Shown here in pieces: positions 10,701 through 18,232 of a DNA stretch of 64,000 bases (its first letter is position 1; the number at the start of each line of letters is the position of its first letter). The notes below the pieces were generated by a model. The model had not been told where the DNA came from, searched no databases, and saw nothing but the letters and a program-made list of their open reading frames with translations. Source of the stretch: Streptomyces umbrinus (GTDB lineage: Bacteria > Actinomycetota > Actinomycetes > Streptomycetales > Streptomycetaceae); assembly GCF_030817415.1 (NCBI RefSeq), contig NZ_JAUSZI010000002.1:4774001-4838000 (forward strand), written 5' to 3'. The position numbers and the translations under genes were made by a program.

Positions 10701-11213
10701 GCCGGTGACGCCACCGGTGACGGCAGGACCGACTTCTTCGCCACCGTCGGCGACGAGTTGTGGGCCTTCACCGGCTACCACGGAGCGACCATCGACCAGG
10801 CGATGCGTCTGGCCGCCTCGACGTGGACCGAGCGCGACCTGGTCACCGCCCAGGACATCAGCGGAGACGGCATCACCGACATCGTCTACCGCACTGATGT
10901 CTCCGAGCGCCTGTTGCTGCGCAAGGGAATCGCCGCGAGCGGCGGCGGGGTGAACATGGACTCTCTGAAATCCGGAGCCGCCTCTTCAGGGGGCGCCGAC
11001 ACCGAGTACGGCGCGGCCGGCTGGTCCAGCGCCAACATCCCGCTACTCATCGGAACACCGGACGCCAACGGAGACTCCATCCCCGACATCTGGACCGTAC
11101 GCTCCGACGGCTCGGTCCGCTTCTACGCAGGCGGCAAAACCGTCCTCTCAGGAGCCGGCACAGAGATCATCGCCCCCGCAAGCTACTGGAAGACCCGCAT
11201 CGCCATCGGATGA
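7707..11213 (+). CDS. Large secreted DNRLRE / FG-GAP repeat surface protein
   Basis: 1168 residues. A basic N-terminus and one hydrophobic segment (about residues 20-42) indicate export or membrane anchoring. Residues about 300-390 are a Pro/Thr/Ser/Glu-rich linker. Residues about 426-610 resemble the DNRLRE domain of actinobacterial wall proteins (YPVFIDPSVKKH and a beta-rich stretch). From about 860 to the end there are five FG-GAP/VCBS-type blades, each starting with a D-x-x-G-D-x-x-x-D calcium-loop-like motif (DFTGDKLAD, DATGDGRTD, DISGDGITD, DANGDSIPD). It is divergent from the RHS toxin gene. FG-GAP proteins often sit beside RHS genes in Streptomyces, so a shared surface or delivery role is plausible but inferred. 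ATG 7707 was chosen for its GGGGAG/AAGGGGA ribosome binding site. Confidence 0.85.
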   Translation: MTRTRTGKRLGWRRAPGSRTTAAVLAAALAATGIVFVSLGLDDSEPRGEADGVRKAKPVTEAAAAAQAARTGKSVEVTALHTARSTTWARPDGLLAKKLYSSPVRAKVGGEWKAIDYGLHRTKAGWEPRATNARMVFSAGSEGRGSKGREEEQRSSRGTAHRVSLLNGLMGAAAADETSTPLVTLTVDGYDIQLTWPGPVPTPIIDGSRALYPEIFPGADLVLTADDEGFGQLVVLKNRQAAADPRAKQLSYGITSEDLTFRLDPVSGIVTADSAYGNEVAMSPTPLMWDSSGAPAVTDGTVGATAQPTASESPNPTDTDTGTPSDSPSPTEELIETDEQTDTTPETLPAATDGPEPSVAESPLPSAPAEPTPAPSQGGPAATLGLPGLDGPSPDSRGELVETDLSGANWVITPAQDFLVNSATTYPVFIDPSVKKHTQNWTTAYSRHPNATFYNGKGFNKGGTHEARVGFESDTWGTSRSYFNISFDKDLKGTKITSAKLRMLETYSWSCSDRSMSVHLTGEINSHTNWKNAPKLHDGNKFATKSFAHGYKSGCRDAYETFDVKKAAQKRADKGEDTITFGLRARDEHSQYAWKKFRANGDNAPVLELVYNRKPTVDSKSLDLGPEGKCTTTEPYIRMGSGNLTFTARASDKDKNLDYLDFDLWAKGKWDTTGDLLKSIGKVSVGGDKDTALRTTNGFSPSTLTNGTTYSWRVRAVDDANATSGYSPAKTPCRFVLDTAAPKPPKVSSTDFPNADGSENGFGNDSEDANWSTLKFGTAGSFTVRALNTDVVRYEYGFNSASYTGSLTRTSGTATTVSATIGNAKPPTAGPNVLYVRTVDGAGNVSQPTKYFFYVTPRDQADAPGDFTGDKLADLMVVTEGGNLSLYPSQATSDLTKGSGDLDYSMSGAYRANPEKDPNGDDLPPFVAAPSGHFKGALITHNGDIYGGDGLQDLIVRVEGKLWVYPGDGYGAVNVDKRREILLPDGAPSPASLTQIVSAGDATGDGRTDFFATVGDELWAFTGYHGATIDQAMRLAASTWTERDLVTAQDISGDGITDIVYRTDVSERLLLRKGIAASGGGVNMDSLKSGAASSGGADTEYGAAGWSSANIPLLIGTPDANGDSIPDIWTVRSDGSVRFYAGGKTVLSGAGTEIIAPASYWKTRIAIG

Positions 11214-11411
11214 CGACTCTGAGGAGAACGGCCGTCGCAATCTCAGGCGCGGCGGCCGTGCTGCTTGCGATACCCCACCGCCCCCGACTGAGCCCACTGG
11301 ACCATCGAGGAGGCCTCGAACTCGGGCAGGGGCAGGCTCAGGGTGAGGTCAGGGTCGTGTCCGGGATCTTCCCGATGGAAGGGAGGGATGTGCGGGGCGA
11401 GGCTGGTGTGC
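11214..11411. other. Gap with a degenerate small ORF, possible gene remnant
   Basis: A 72-codon plus-strand frame (11210-11428) starts with an ATG overlapping the stop of the FG-GAP gene and begins like a signal peptide (MTTLRRTAVAISGAAAVLL). It then loses any protein-like character. On the minus strand a frame ending at 11243 reads plausibly for about 35 residues. Neither is convincing as an intact gene; this may be decayed coding sequence. The leader of the serine hydrolase gene also lies here. Confidence 0.25.
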
Positions 11412-12545
11412 ATGGCGAACTTAGGTGAGTACAAGAGGCGTTGGAGGACGGTGGCGGCTGCCGGGGCTGTGGCGGCCGTGCTGGTGGTGGGGACCGTGCC
11501 GGCTGTGGCCGCGGATCCCGGGCACGGGGTGGTCCGTGGTGACCGGGGGCTCGACAAGGAGGCGCTGCGGGCAGCCCTCGCCGGGCTGCCCGATGAGAAC
11601 GTGACGGGTGGGCTGATCCGGATGTCCGGAACGGACGGCCGCTGGTCGGGCACGGCCGGCCCGTCCGTGCCGTCCGCCGACGCGCACTTCAGGATCGGCA
11701 GTGTCACGAAGATCTTCACGTCGACCGTGCTGCTCCAACTGGCCGCCGAGGGACGGCTGACCCTGGACGACACGGTGCAGGAGTTGATGCCGGGCCTTCT
11801 GCCGGCCGGCTACTTCCCCGTCACCGTGGGCCAGTTGCTCAGCCACACCAGCGGCCTGCAGATCATGACCTGCGCCACGGAGGACATGTCACCGCGCGAG
11901 GCCGTCGACGCCTCCCTGGCCTGCGGCGAGCCGACGGAACCGGGCAGGGCCACCCGGTACAACGGCATCAACTACTTCATCGCGGGCCTGATCATCGAGC
12001 AGGTGACGGGCCATGCTTACGGCTCCGAGGTTCGCACCCGCATCCTCACCCCCCTCCGCCTGCGCGACACCTACGTCCCCGCCCTGGACGACTGGTCAAT
12101 CCCGGCGCCCTACACACGCGGCCTGGTGGCAGTGCCGGGCTCCGGCGAGCTCAAGGACGTGAGCGTCCAGAACCCGTACGGGTGGGCGGAGGGCGGCATG
12201 ATCTCCAACGCCCCCGACCTGGCACGCTTCTTCACGGCCCTGTACCGCGGCCGTCTCCTCCCGCCGGCCCAGCAGAAGGACCTGTTCCGGATGCCCGCCG
12301 CGGCGTCCGGCGACACGCAGTTCAGCTACGGCGGGCTCCAGCGCACCGAGTTCCCCGACGGCACCGTCGTCTGGGGCAAGAGCGGGCACGTCCCCGGCTA
12401 CACGAGCGGCGCCTTCGCCTCCCGTGACCTCCGCCGTGTCCTGGTCTACGCCCTCAACCCGACGGACCGGTCCCCGGAACTGCCGTACGTCCTGCGGATA
12501 GCGGGGGCGGCGTTCGACGTCCCCATACCGGCTACAGCTGGCTGA
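11412..12545 (+). CDS. Secreted serine hydrolase, beta-lactamase/D-alanyl-D-alanine carboxypeptidase (class C-like) family
   Basis: 377 residues from ATG 11412 (GAGG about 9 bases upstream); in-frame starts exist at 11343 and 11388. The N-terminus is a signal peptide ending near AVAADP. The nucleophile motif S-x-x-K is SVTK in RIGSVTKIF. The second motif, usually Y-x-N, reads Y-N-G in RYNGINYF, so the usual Asn position is Gly. A late K-S-G followed by HVPGY fits the third motif. The family covers D,D-peptidases, esterases and class C beta-lactamases, so substrate cannot be assigned. The 3' end overlaps the convergent DUF4132 gene by 14 bases. Confidence 0.85.
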   Translation: MANLGEYKRRWRTVAAAGAVAAVLVVGTVPAVAADPGHGVVRGDRGLDKEALRAALAGLPDENVTGGLIRMSGTDGRWSGTAGPSVPSADAHFRIGSVTKIFTSTVLLQLAAEGRLTLDDTVQELMPGLLPAGYFPVTVGQLLSHTSGLQIMTCATEDMSPREAVDASLACGEPTEPGRATRYNGINYFIAGLIIEQVTGHAYGSEVRTRILTPLRLRDTYVPALDDWSIPAPYTRGLVAVPGSGELKDVSVQNPYGWAEGGMISNAPDLARFFTALYRGRLLPPAQQKDLFRMPAAASGDTQFSYGGLQRTEFPDGTVVWGKSGHVPGYTSGAFASRDLRRVLVYALNPTDRSPELPYVLRIAGAAFDVPIPATAG

Positions 12546-15003
12546 GGATCGTCGGGTCCGTGATCTCCGTGTCCTTGGCCAGCATCATCGCCTTGCTGAG
12601 GATGACGGCGAGGGTGCGGTCTCCCTCGTAGGGGAGGTAGCCGGTCTGGGGAGTCGTCGCGGACTTGGGGACGATGCACAGGTACTGGTCGTTCGGGGTC
12701 ATCAGGATGTTGCCCGAGCCGAGGTGGATCTTGTACGTGTGACGCTCGCCCTTCACGTGCAGGAAGCGGCCCTCCAGGGTGCAGCGGTCGGCTATCGCGA
12801 GCCGGGGGATCAGGCGGTCGAGGAGGGCCCGGCGGGTCTCGGCGCTCTGGTTCAGTTCGCCGAAGCTGTACCCCGACCAGTACTCCTGGAAGCGGCCGCC
12901 CGGGCCGCCGTCCTGCCAGGTCGGGTCGTTGCCGACGCTCGCGACACCCACGAACAGGTCGACGTCGCGCAGGACTTCGGAGAGGGCGAGGGGCGGGATC
13001 CCGGTGAGGGGCAGGGGCTCGACCGGGTCCTGCCCGTCCCGCAGCCACATGCTGTACTCGCCGCCGTAGCAGTGGGCCGAGTTCTCCGGCGCGTCGATCG
13101 GGTAGAAGCGGACCTGGTCGGTGCGCAGCCGCAGGTAGCTGCCGGACTCCGTGGTGTCCTCGCCGTACTCCTCGCCGTCGCCCTCGATCCAGTACTCGGC
13201 GCGCAGCCCCCACTGGGGCAGCTCCCGGGTGGCCGGCGGAGCCGAGTCGTCGACGCACAGCCGGAGCTTGTTGCGCCAACCCCTGATCGCGGCCAGCGAG
13301 TTGAACTGGTGCTGCCGCAGCACGTGCGCCGCGAAACGGTTCGAGTAGGTGCCCGTGGCGCGCTCGGCGTCGGTGAGCAGGTACACCTCGCGGTGGGCCT
13401 GTTTGAACGGCTGGGTGATCTCGTGCCGCTCCAGCCAGTCGCGCCAGGCGACGATCTCGGCCGGTTCGCGCCCGACCGGGTGCCAGAGCTCGACCTCCGA
13501 ACCCGTGGTCACCGGATCGTCGGTGAGCGTGCGCAGCTCGCCGTCGGCGAAGCCGACCGGTCTGCCGTCGACCGTCCACAGGAGGCGCCTGGCGAGGGTG
13601 CCGACCAGCGGGTGGTCGATGTAGCGCTCGCGCCAGGCGTCGTACGCCCAGGTGCGACGGGCCAGGAACTGACGGTCGAGCCGCTCCGCCTGCGCCGAGA
13701 GCATCTTGTCGATGTCCTTGGCGGCGGCCTTGAGCTCCTTGAGCTCGTCGGCGTGATCCCGCTTCACGGCGGCGGGCACGCTCTTGACCTCCTTGCCTGC
13801 CGCGTTGCGCCAGCCGAGCACGGACTTGGTGCCGTGGACCTCGATGAGGGCGGTGACGTCCCCGAGTCGGTGCAGGGCGCGCCCCACCTCGGTGAGCCCG
13901 TACGCCGGGACGGCTAGCTCCTCGATCTCCTCCCGGCTCAGGCCGAGAGCGGTGGCGCGCGCCTCCAACGCCACGTCGAGCAGTTTCGCCGTGTTCTTGT
14001 ACGTCACCCGGGTGGCCAGGCGGGCCAGTTCGGCGAGGGCGGCCTCGCTGTCGACGCGCGAGAGCGCGATGACGCCCGCGTTGGCGACCTTCGGGTTGCG
14101 CGGGCCCATTCCGGCGACCTTCTTGAGGGAGGTCTCGACGAGCGCGCCCAGCGCCCGGGCCGTGTCGGGGTGCGGCGGGAGAAGGGACAGCAGCCAGGCG
14201 AGTCCGCGCAGGGCGTTGGCGTTGTAGGGGTCGTAGGCGTTGTTGATGTCCGGCTCGTACGTCTGGCGTTCCAGCGGGATGGTGCGCGGGCGGCCGACGA
14301 GGGCGAGCCAGGACAGCGCGGTCTCCCTGACCCGGTCCGCTCCGATGCTGTCGATGAGGGCCTGGGCCTGCTTGTCCCACTTGGCGCTCGGCTTGGAGGC
14401 GGTGGCCGTGAGGGCGTGGAGGAGCAGGGCCTGCCAGGGGTCGTCGTCCGAGCCGGTGAGCTGCTCCATGGCGTGATCGGCCCACGCCTCGCCGACGTTG
14501 AGGACAGGGGTGGTGAGCTTCTTGACCAACTCCACGAGGTGCTCCGAGCGGTAGGCGACCAGGGCCGTACGACGGAAGACGGCCACGACGGAGGGCGCGA
14601 GCCGTCGGCCGGTCGCGAGCTCCGCCTCCGCCAGGAGGTCGAGGCGCGTGGCGTGCCAGTAGGAGTGCCGGGCACCGAGCGTTTCGAGCTCCGCCAGCCG
14701 CTCGGTGGGGAGGAAGAAGTCGTCGGGCAGGTCACGGGCGACGATGCCGAGCAGCGTCAGCACCTTCTGCCGGGTCTCCGGCTCCGTGCCGAGCGAGCGG
14801 AAGCGCTCGATGAGCGCGTGGGCGAGCCGGCGACGCTCCTCCACGGGCAGGTTGCGCAGGGTGTCGAAGAGCTCGGACCATTCGTCACCCCAGAAGCCGT
14901 GGTTGGCGACAGCGGCCTTCAGCACCTCGTCGGCGAGTCTGCCCATGTTCCCCGCGTCGATCTGGTTGCGGATCTTCTGCGTGTGCGATCGCATCGACGC
15001 CAT
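12532..15003 (-). CDS. DUF4132 (MolR-like) domain protein
   Basis: 823 residues with no signal peptide or membrane segment, so probably cytoplasmic. The N-terminal two thirds is alpha-helical and Leu/Ala-rich. The central segment (RRLLWTVDGRPVGFADGE, then a stretch like WRDWLERHEITQPFKQAHRE) is characteristic of DUF4132, and the C-terminal stretch (FLHVKGERHTYKIHLGSGN) matches the conserved tail of such proteins. The N-terminal WGR domain of E. coli MolR is not visible. The ATG shares one base with the stop codon of the small upstream gene (TGATG), so the two are translationally coupled. Biochemical function is unknown. Confidence 0.85.
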   Translation of the reverse strand: MASMRSHTQKIRNQIDAGNMGRLADEVLKAAVANHGFWGDEWSELFDTLRNLPVEERRRLAHALIERFRSLGTEPETRQKVLTLLGIVARDLPDDFFLPTERLAELETLGARHSYWHATRLDLLAEAELATGRRLAPSVVAVFRRTALVAYRSEHLVELVKKLTTPVLNVGEAWADHAMEQLTGSDDDPWQALLLHALTATASKPSAKWDKQAQALIDSIGADRVRETALSWLALVGRPRTIPLERQTYEPDINNAYDPYNANALRGLAWLLSLLPPHPDTARALGALVETSLKKVAGMGPRNPKVANAGVIALSRVDSEAALAELARLATRVTYKNTAKLLDVALEARATALGLSREEIEELAVPAYGLTEVGRALHRLGDVTALIEVHGTKSVLGWRNAAGKEVKSVPAAVKRDHADELKELKAAAKDIDKMLSAQAERLDRQFLARRTWAYDAWRERYIDHPLVGTLARRLLWTVDGRPVGFADGELRTLTDDPVTTGSEVELWHPVGREPAEIVAWRDWLERHEITQPFKQAHREVYLLTDAERATGTYSNRFAAHVLRQHQFNSLAAIRGWRNKLRLCVDDSAPPATRELPQWGLRAEYWIEGDGEEYGEDTTESGSYLRLRTDQVRFYPIDAPENSAHCYGGEYSMWLRDGQDPVEPLPLTGIPPLALSEVLRDVDLFVGVASVGNDPTWQDGGPGGRFQEYWSGYSFGELNQSAETRRALLDRLIPRLAIADRCTLEGRFLHVKGERHTYKIHLGSGNILMTPNDQYLCIVPKSATTPQTGYLPYEGDRTLAVILSKAMMLAKDTEITDPTILSQL

Positions 15004-15395
15004 CAGCCACCCACCAGCGCGACGAGCTTCAGGAACGTGACCTCGGTGCCGAGCTTCAGCTCGATCTCCTCGTCGAGGTCGGTGAACTGCCGGTCCCCCA
15101 CCAGCACCAGGAACCCGTTCCCCGCGAAGGCCTTCAGCGCCAGCTCGGTCTGGGCCTCGGGGTCTATCCGCCGGGGCGTCCGCAACGCGTACCCGTTCAG
15201 CACCCGCTCGGTGTCGTTGGGCTGCACCAGCCCCTGGAACACCTCCGGCGTACGCGCGTTGAACTCGGCGACCTCCTGGAAGACCCGCCGCCGGATCAAC
15301 TCGCGCAGCGCGAGCCGCTCCTCGGCGATCTCCAGCCCCCAGCCCGCACCGCGGTCCCCGCTTGTCGTCTCGTCGACGAACGTCACCATTCCCAT
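15003..15395 (-). CDS. Small protein with ubiquitin/MoaD-like beta-grasp features and C-terminal Gly-Gly
   Basis: 130 residues from ATG 15395 (in-frame alternatives: ATG 15389, TTG 15425). The start MGMVTFVDETTSG followed by WGLEIAEERL resembles the first beta hairpin of a beta-grasp fold, and RELIRRRVFQEVAEFN would be the following helix. The C-terminal half has the spacing of ubiquitin/MoaD-type domains: GFLVLVGDRQFTDLDEE, then GTEVTFLKLVALVGG with the terminal Gly-Gly as last residues. About 40 residues between the halves would be an insertion. The stop overlaps the DUF4132 start by one base. An inverted repeat ACTGA-CAA-TCAGT (15418-15430) lies upstream. The fold assignment is from pattern only; no E1-like enzyme or JAMM protease is encoded nearby. 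Confidence 0.75.
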   Translation of the reverse strand: MGMVTFVDETTSGDRGAGWGLEIAEERLALRELIRRRVFQEVAEFNARTPEVFQGLVQPNDTERVLNGYALRTPRRIDPEAQTELALKAFAGNGFLVLVGDRQFTDLDEEIELKLGTEVTFLKLVALVGG

Positions 15396-15449
15396 GCCGT
15401 CGACAGTACGAGGCACCACTGACAATCAGTCACCGCGGGGGAAAGGCAG

Positions 15450-15481
15450 GCGGCGGGGCCCCGGTTTAAGGGCCCCGCCGC
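15450..15481 (-). terminator. Hairpin terminator after aldo/keto reductase gene
   Basis: Perfect 12-bp stem, GCGGCGGGGCCC (15450-15461) and GGGCCCCGCCGC (15470-15481), with an 8-base A/T-rich loop. It lies 43 bases past the stop of the minus-strand aldo/keto reductase and upstream of the small Gly-Gly protein gene, so it separates the two units. Confidence 0.7.
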
Positions 15482-15523
15482 ACACTGCGGCCCGTACCGT
15501 CCGCTGTGGGCCGTACCGTCCGC

Positions 15524-16537
15524 CTACCTGCGGCGCCGCAGCGACGGGTCCGTCAACGCCGGCTGCTCGACGAAGTAGTTGTCGGCCCGGTTCAGGTCCG
15601 TGCCGGGCGGAACGATCTCGTCGATACGGTCCAGGGTCGCGTCGTCGAGGGTGACGTCCGCGCCCGCCAGCAGGTCGGTGAGCTGGTCCATCGTGCGGGG
15701 GCCGATGATGGCCGAGGTGACGCCCGGGTGGGCGCGTACGAAGGCCAGGGCCATGTGCGGGAGCGGGAGACCGGCGTCGGCGGCGACCTTCTTGAGGTCG
15801 GCGACCGCGGCGAGCTTGGCCGCGTTGCCGGGCAGGGCCGGGTCGAACTTGAAGCCCTCCAGCTTGGCGCGCCCGCTGGCCGCGAGGTCACGGCCGGAGA
15901 GCCAGCCGGCGCTGAGCGGCCCCCAGGTCAGCGTGCCCATGCCGTAGCGCTGGGCCGCCGGAAGGATGCTGCCCTCCGCCCCGCGGGCCAGGATCGAGTA
16001 GGGCGGCTGCTCAGTACGGAACCGGACGTGGCCGCGCCGCTCGGCCGTCCACTGGGCCTCCACGATCTGGTCGGCCGGGAAGGAGGAGGAGCCCACGACC
16101 CGCACCTTTCCGGACCGTACGAGGTCGGACAGGGCGGACAGGGTCTCGTCGATGTCCGTGAGCGGGTCGGGGCGGTGCATCTGGTAGAGGTCGATGTAGT
16201 CGGTGTCCAGGCGCCGCAGGCTGTCCTCGACCGCGCGCGCGATGTAGCGGCGCGAGCCTCCCGCCAGGTTGGGCTCGTCGCCCATGGGCAGCCGGAACTT
16301 GGTCGCGAGGACGACCTCCTCGCGGCGCCCCTTGAGGGCCTTGCCGACGATCTCCTCGGACTCGCCGGTGCTGTAGATGTCGGCGGTGTCCACGAAGTTG
16401 ATGCCCGCTTCCAGGGCCGCGTGGATGATCCGTACGGAATCGTCGTGGTCGGGGTTGCCGATCTCCCCGAACATCATCGCGCCGAGCGCGTACTCGCTGA
16501 CCGAGATGCCGGTGCCGCCCAGAATCCTGCGCTGCAT
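15524..16537 (-). CDS. Aldo/keto reductase
   Basis: 337 residues, the usual length of the NADPH-dependent aldo/keto reductase family. The catalytic tetrad is visible: Asp50 and Tyr55 in FVDTADIYSTGESE, Lys80 in VVLATKF and His121 in YIDLYQMHRPD. The C-terminal part carries the family's cofactor-binding segment. It reduces aldehydes or ketones in the cytoplasm; the substrate is unknown. It is divergent from an HTH regulator (16744), and three direct repeats lie just upstream of its ATG, so that regulator is the obvious candidate controller. Confidence 0.92.
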   Translation of the reverse strand: MQRRILGGTGISVSEYALGAMMFGEIGNPDHDDSVRIIHAALEAGINFVDTADIYSTGESEEIVGKALKGRREEVVLATKFRLPMGDEPNLAGGSRRYIARAVEDSLRRLDTDYIDLYQMHRPDPLTDIDETLSALSDLVRSGKVRVVGSSSFPADQIVEAQWTAERRGHVRFRTEQPPYSILARGAEGSILPAAQRYGMGTLTWGPLSAGWLSGRDLAASGRAKLEGFKFDPALPGNAAKLAAVADLKKVAADAGLPLPHMALAFVRAHPGVTSAIIGPRTMDQLTDLLAGADVTLDDATLDRIDEIVPPGTDLNRADNYFVEQPALTDPSLRRRR

Positions 16538-16558
16538 GAGTTGTCCAGCCTCCTAGGG

Positions 16559-16613
16559 CTTCACGTGGCTGTGGGCTTCACATGGCTGTGGGCTTGCTTC
16601 ACGTGGCTGTGTG
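16559..16613. repeat. Three direct repeats upstream of aldo/keto reductase, candidate operators
   Basis: CTTCACGTGGCTGTG occurs at 16559-16573 and 16597-16611, and a one-mismatch copy (CTTCACATGGCTGTG) at 16576-16590. Centre spacings are 17 and 21 bases, near two helical turns. The copies start 22 bases upstream of the aldo/keto reductase ATG, between that gene and the divergent regulator. Confidence 0.6.
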
Positions 16614-16743
16614 GATACCTTTCGACCCTCCCTCCCGACGCACATCCGGACCAGGCCCGGTCCAGCCTGGGTCTGGCAGTACCAGGAAGCGGCGGTGGAG
16701 GAGCGGTCCGCGGCCATGGACCCGGCTGGGCGATACTCGGAGC

Positions 16744-17622
16744 ATGGTCACGCGTCCCGAGCCCGACATCAGCGCGTTCCTCAAGGCCCGCCGGGCCGCT
16801 CTCGACCCGGCCGGGCTGGGACTCCCGGCGGGGGTCAACCGCAGACGGGTGCCTGGCCTGCGGCGCGAGGAGGCCGCCCAGCTGGCGGGGATCAGCGTGG
16901 ACTACTACACGCGCATCGAGCAGGGCCGTACGCCCAACATCTCGGACTCGGTCCTGGACGCCGTCGCCCGCGCGCTGCGGCTGACCGACTCCGAGTACGC
17001 CTATCTGCGGGACCTCACCCTCCCGGGACGCCGGACGCCGACGACGGGGACGGGGACGGGGACGACGGGATCCCAGCAGGTACGGCAGGGCATCCGGCTG
17101 CTGATCGACGCCATGGAGGACGTACCCGCGTACGTGTGCAGCGTGGCCATGGACGTCCTGGCCTGGAACACGCTCGGCGGGCGGATCACCTACGACTTCG
17201 CCGCGCTGGAGCCGCGGGAGCGGAACCTGGCCCGGCTGTACTTCCTGGACGAGGAGCAGTCCAGGTCGCTGTATCCGGAGTGGGAGGCGGGCGGCGAGTA
17301 CATGGCCGCGACGCTCCGCGCCGACGTGGGCCGGCACCCCGACGACCCCGCCCTGAGCGCGCTGATCGCCGACCTGCTGGAGCACAGCGCGCAGTTCCGC
17401 CGCTGCTGGGACCAGCAGCACGTACGGGGCCTGTGCTACGGCGTGAAGCACATCACCCACCCGGTGGCGGGTGAGCTGTGGCTGCACTACGAGTCGCTGC
17501 CGCTGCCCTCCGATCCCGGCCAGACCCTGGTCACGTTCACGGCGGAGCCCGGCTCTCCGACGGAGAAGGCGCTGCGGCTGCTCGCCACGCGCGCGACGCC
17601 GCAGCCGGTTCCCTCGCCCTGA
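16744..17622 (+). CDS. XRE-type HTH regulator with MmyB-like ligand-binding domain
   Basis: 292 residues. ATG 16744 was chosen because the upstream in-frame extension (from 16582) runs through the promoter repeats and does not look coding. The N-terminal helix-turn-helix is visible (RREEAAQLAGISVDYYTRIEQGR), followed by a Thr/Gly linker encoded by a short GGGGAC microsatellite. The C-terminal two thirds has the MmyB-like sensor pattern (VLAWN, LARLYFLDEE, GVKHITHPVAGEL). Such regulators usually control the adjacent divergent oxidoreductase gene; here that is the aldo/keto reductase, by inference. Confidence 0.9.
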   Translation: MVTRPEPDISAFLKARRAALDPAGLGLPAGVNRRRVPGLRREEAAQLAGISVDYYTRIEQGRTPNISDSVLDAVARALRLTDSEYAYLRDLTLPGRRTPTTGTGTGTTGSQQVRQGIRLLIDAMEDVPAYVCSVAMDVLAWNTLGGRITYDFAALEPRERNLARLYFLDEEQSRSLYPEWEAGGEYMAATLRADVGRHPDDPALSALIADLLEHSAQFRRCWDQQHVRGLCYGVKHITHPVAGELWLHYESLPLPSDPGQTLVTFTAEPGSPTEKALRLLATRATPQPVPSP

Positions 17623-17647
17623 GCGGACGGCGACCTATTCTGACGGT

Positions 17648-18058
17648 ATGTCAGATGACGAGTCGTACGAACTGCTCGGTTTCGACAACGTGCTGCTGCC
17701 CGTCGGGAACCTCGACGAGGCGCTGGGCTTCTACGGGCGGGCCGGATTCCCGGTGGCCTTCCGCCTGGACGAGGCCGGGATCGCCCTGCTGAAGGTCGGG
17801 AACGAGACTCCGGGCGTGCTGCTGCGCGTGGACGAGGAGCTCGGACAGCGGGGGCCGTCCTGGCCGGCGTGCCGCGTGTGGCTGGAGGTGCGGGACGCGC
17901 GGGTGACGGCACGGGCGCTGACCGCGGCCGGGATCCAGCCCCTCGACGAGCCCTTCCCGGTGGCCACCGGCTGGACCGTAGAGATCGCCGACCCCTGGGG
18001 CAACGTCATCGGCTTCACGGACTACGGCAAGCGTCCGGAGCTGGCACGCACCGGCTGA
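17648..18058 (+). CDS. VOC (glyoxalase/bleomycin-resistance) family protein
   Basis: 136 residues, single VOC-fold domain. FDNVLLPVGNLDEALGFYGR at the start and WTVEIADPWGNVIGF near the end are the paired beta-alpha-beta-beta-beta signatures. The terminal D-P-x-G-N is typical, but the metal-ligand pattern is not clear enough to name a reaction. It starts 25 bases after the MmyB-type regulator and may be co-transcribed with it. It could be an enzyme, a binding protein or a resistance protein. Confidence 0.85.
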   Translation: MSDDESYELLGFDNVLLPVGNLDEALGFYGRAGFPVAFRLDEAGIALLKVGNETPGVLLRVDEELGQRGPSWPACRVWLEVRDARVTARALTAAGIQPLDEPFPVATGWTVEIADPWGNVIGFTDYGKRPELARTG

Positions 18059-18149
18059 GCCCCGCTCGCCGCACCAGCCGAGCACACCCCGGCCCTCCAC
18101 CCCCTTGCGGCCTGAGCCGCACGTCACACACGCACGCCCCGCAACCGAC

Positions 18150-18210
18150 TTGAACACGTTCAAAAACAGGTCTACATTCTTCCTCGACAGCGCGTTTTGA
18201 ACGCGTTCAA
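18150..18210 (+). promoter_or_regulatory. Promoter flanked by two TetR-type palindromic operators
   Basis: TTGAACACGTTCAA (18150-18163) and TTGAACGCGTTCAA (18197-18210) are near-identical palindromes with centres 47 bases apart. The first contains a -35 hexamer TTGAAC (18150-18155), spaced 17 bases from TACATT (18173-18178) as -10. The second lies in the early transcribed region. This arrangement fits repression by the TetR protein encoded two genes downstream. Confidence 0.75.
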
Positions 18211-18232
18211 GAAGTCGAGAAAGGGTGGGGAC

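Noticed and set aside
7668..10781. 477- and 515-codon minus-strand frames opposite the FG-GAP gene
   Set aside because: Antisense to a gene with clear domains and a ribosome binding site; compositions are Gly/Val/Arg-rich, typical of high-GC shadows.
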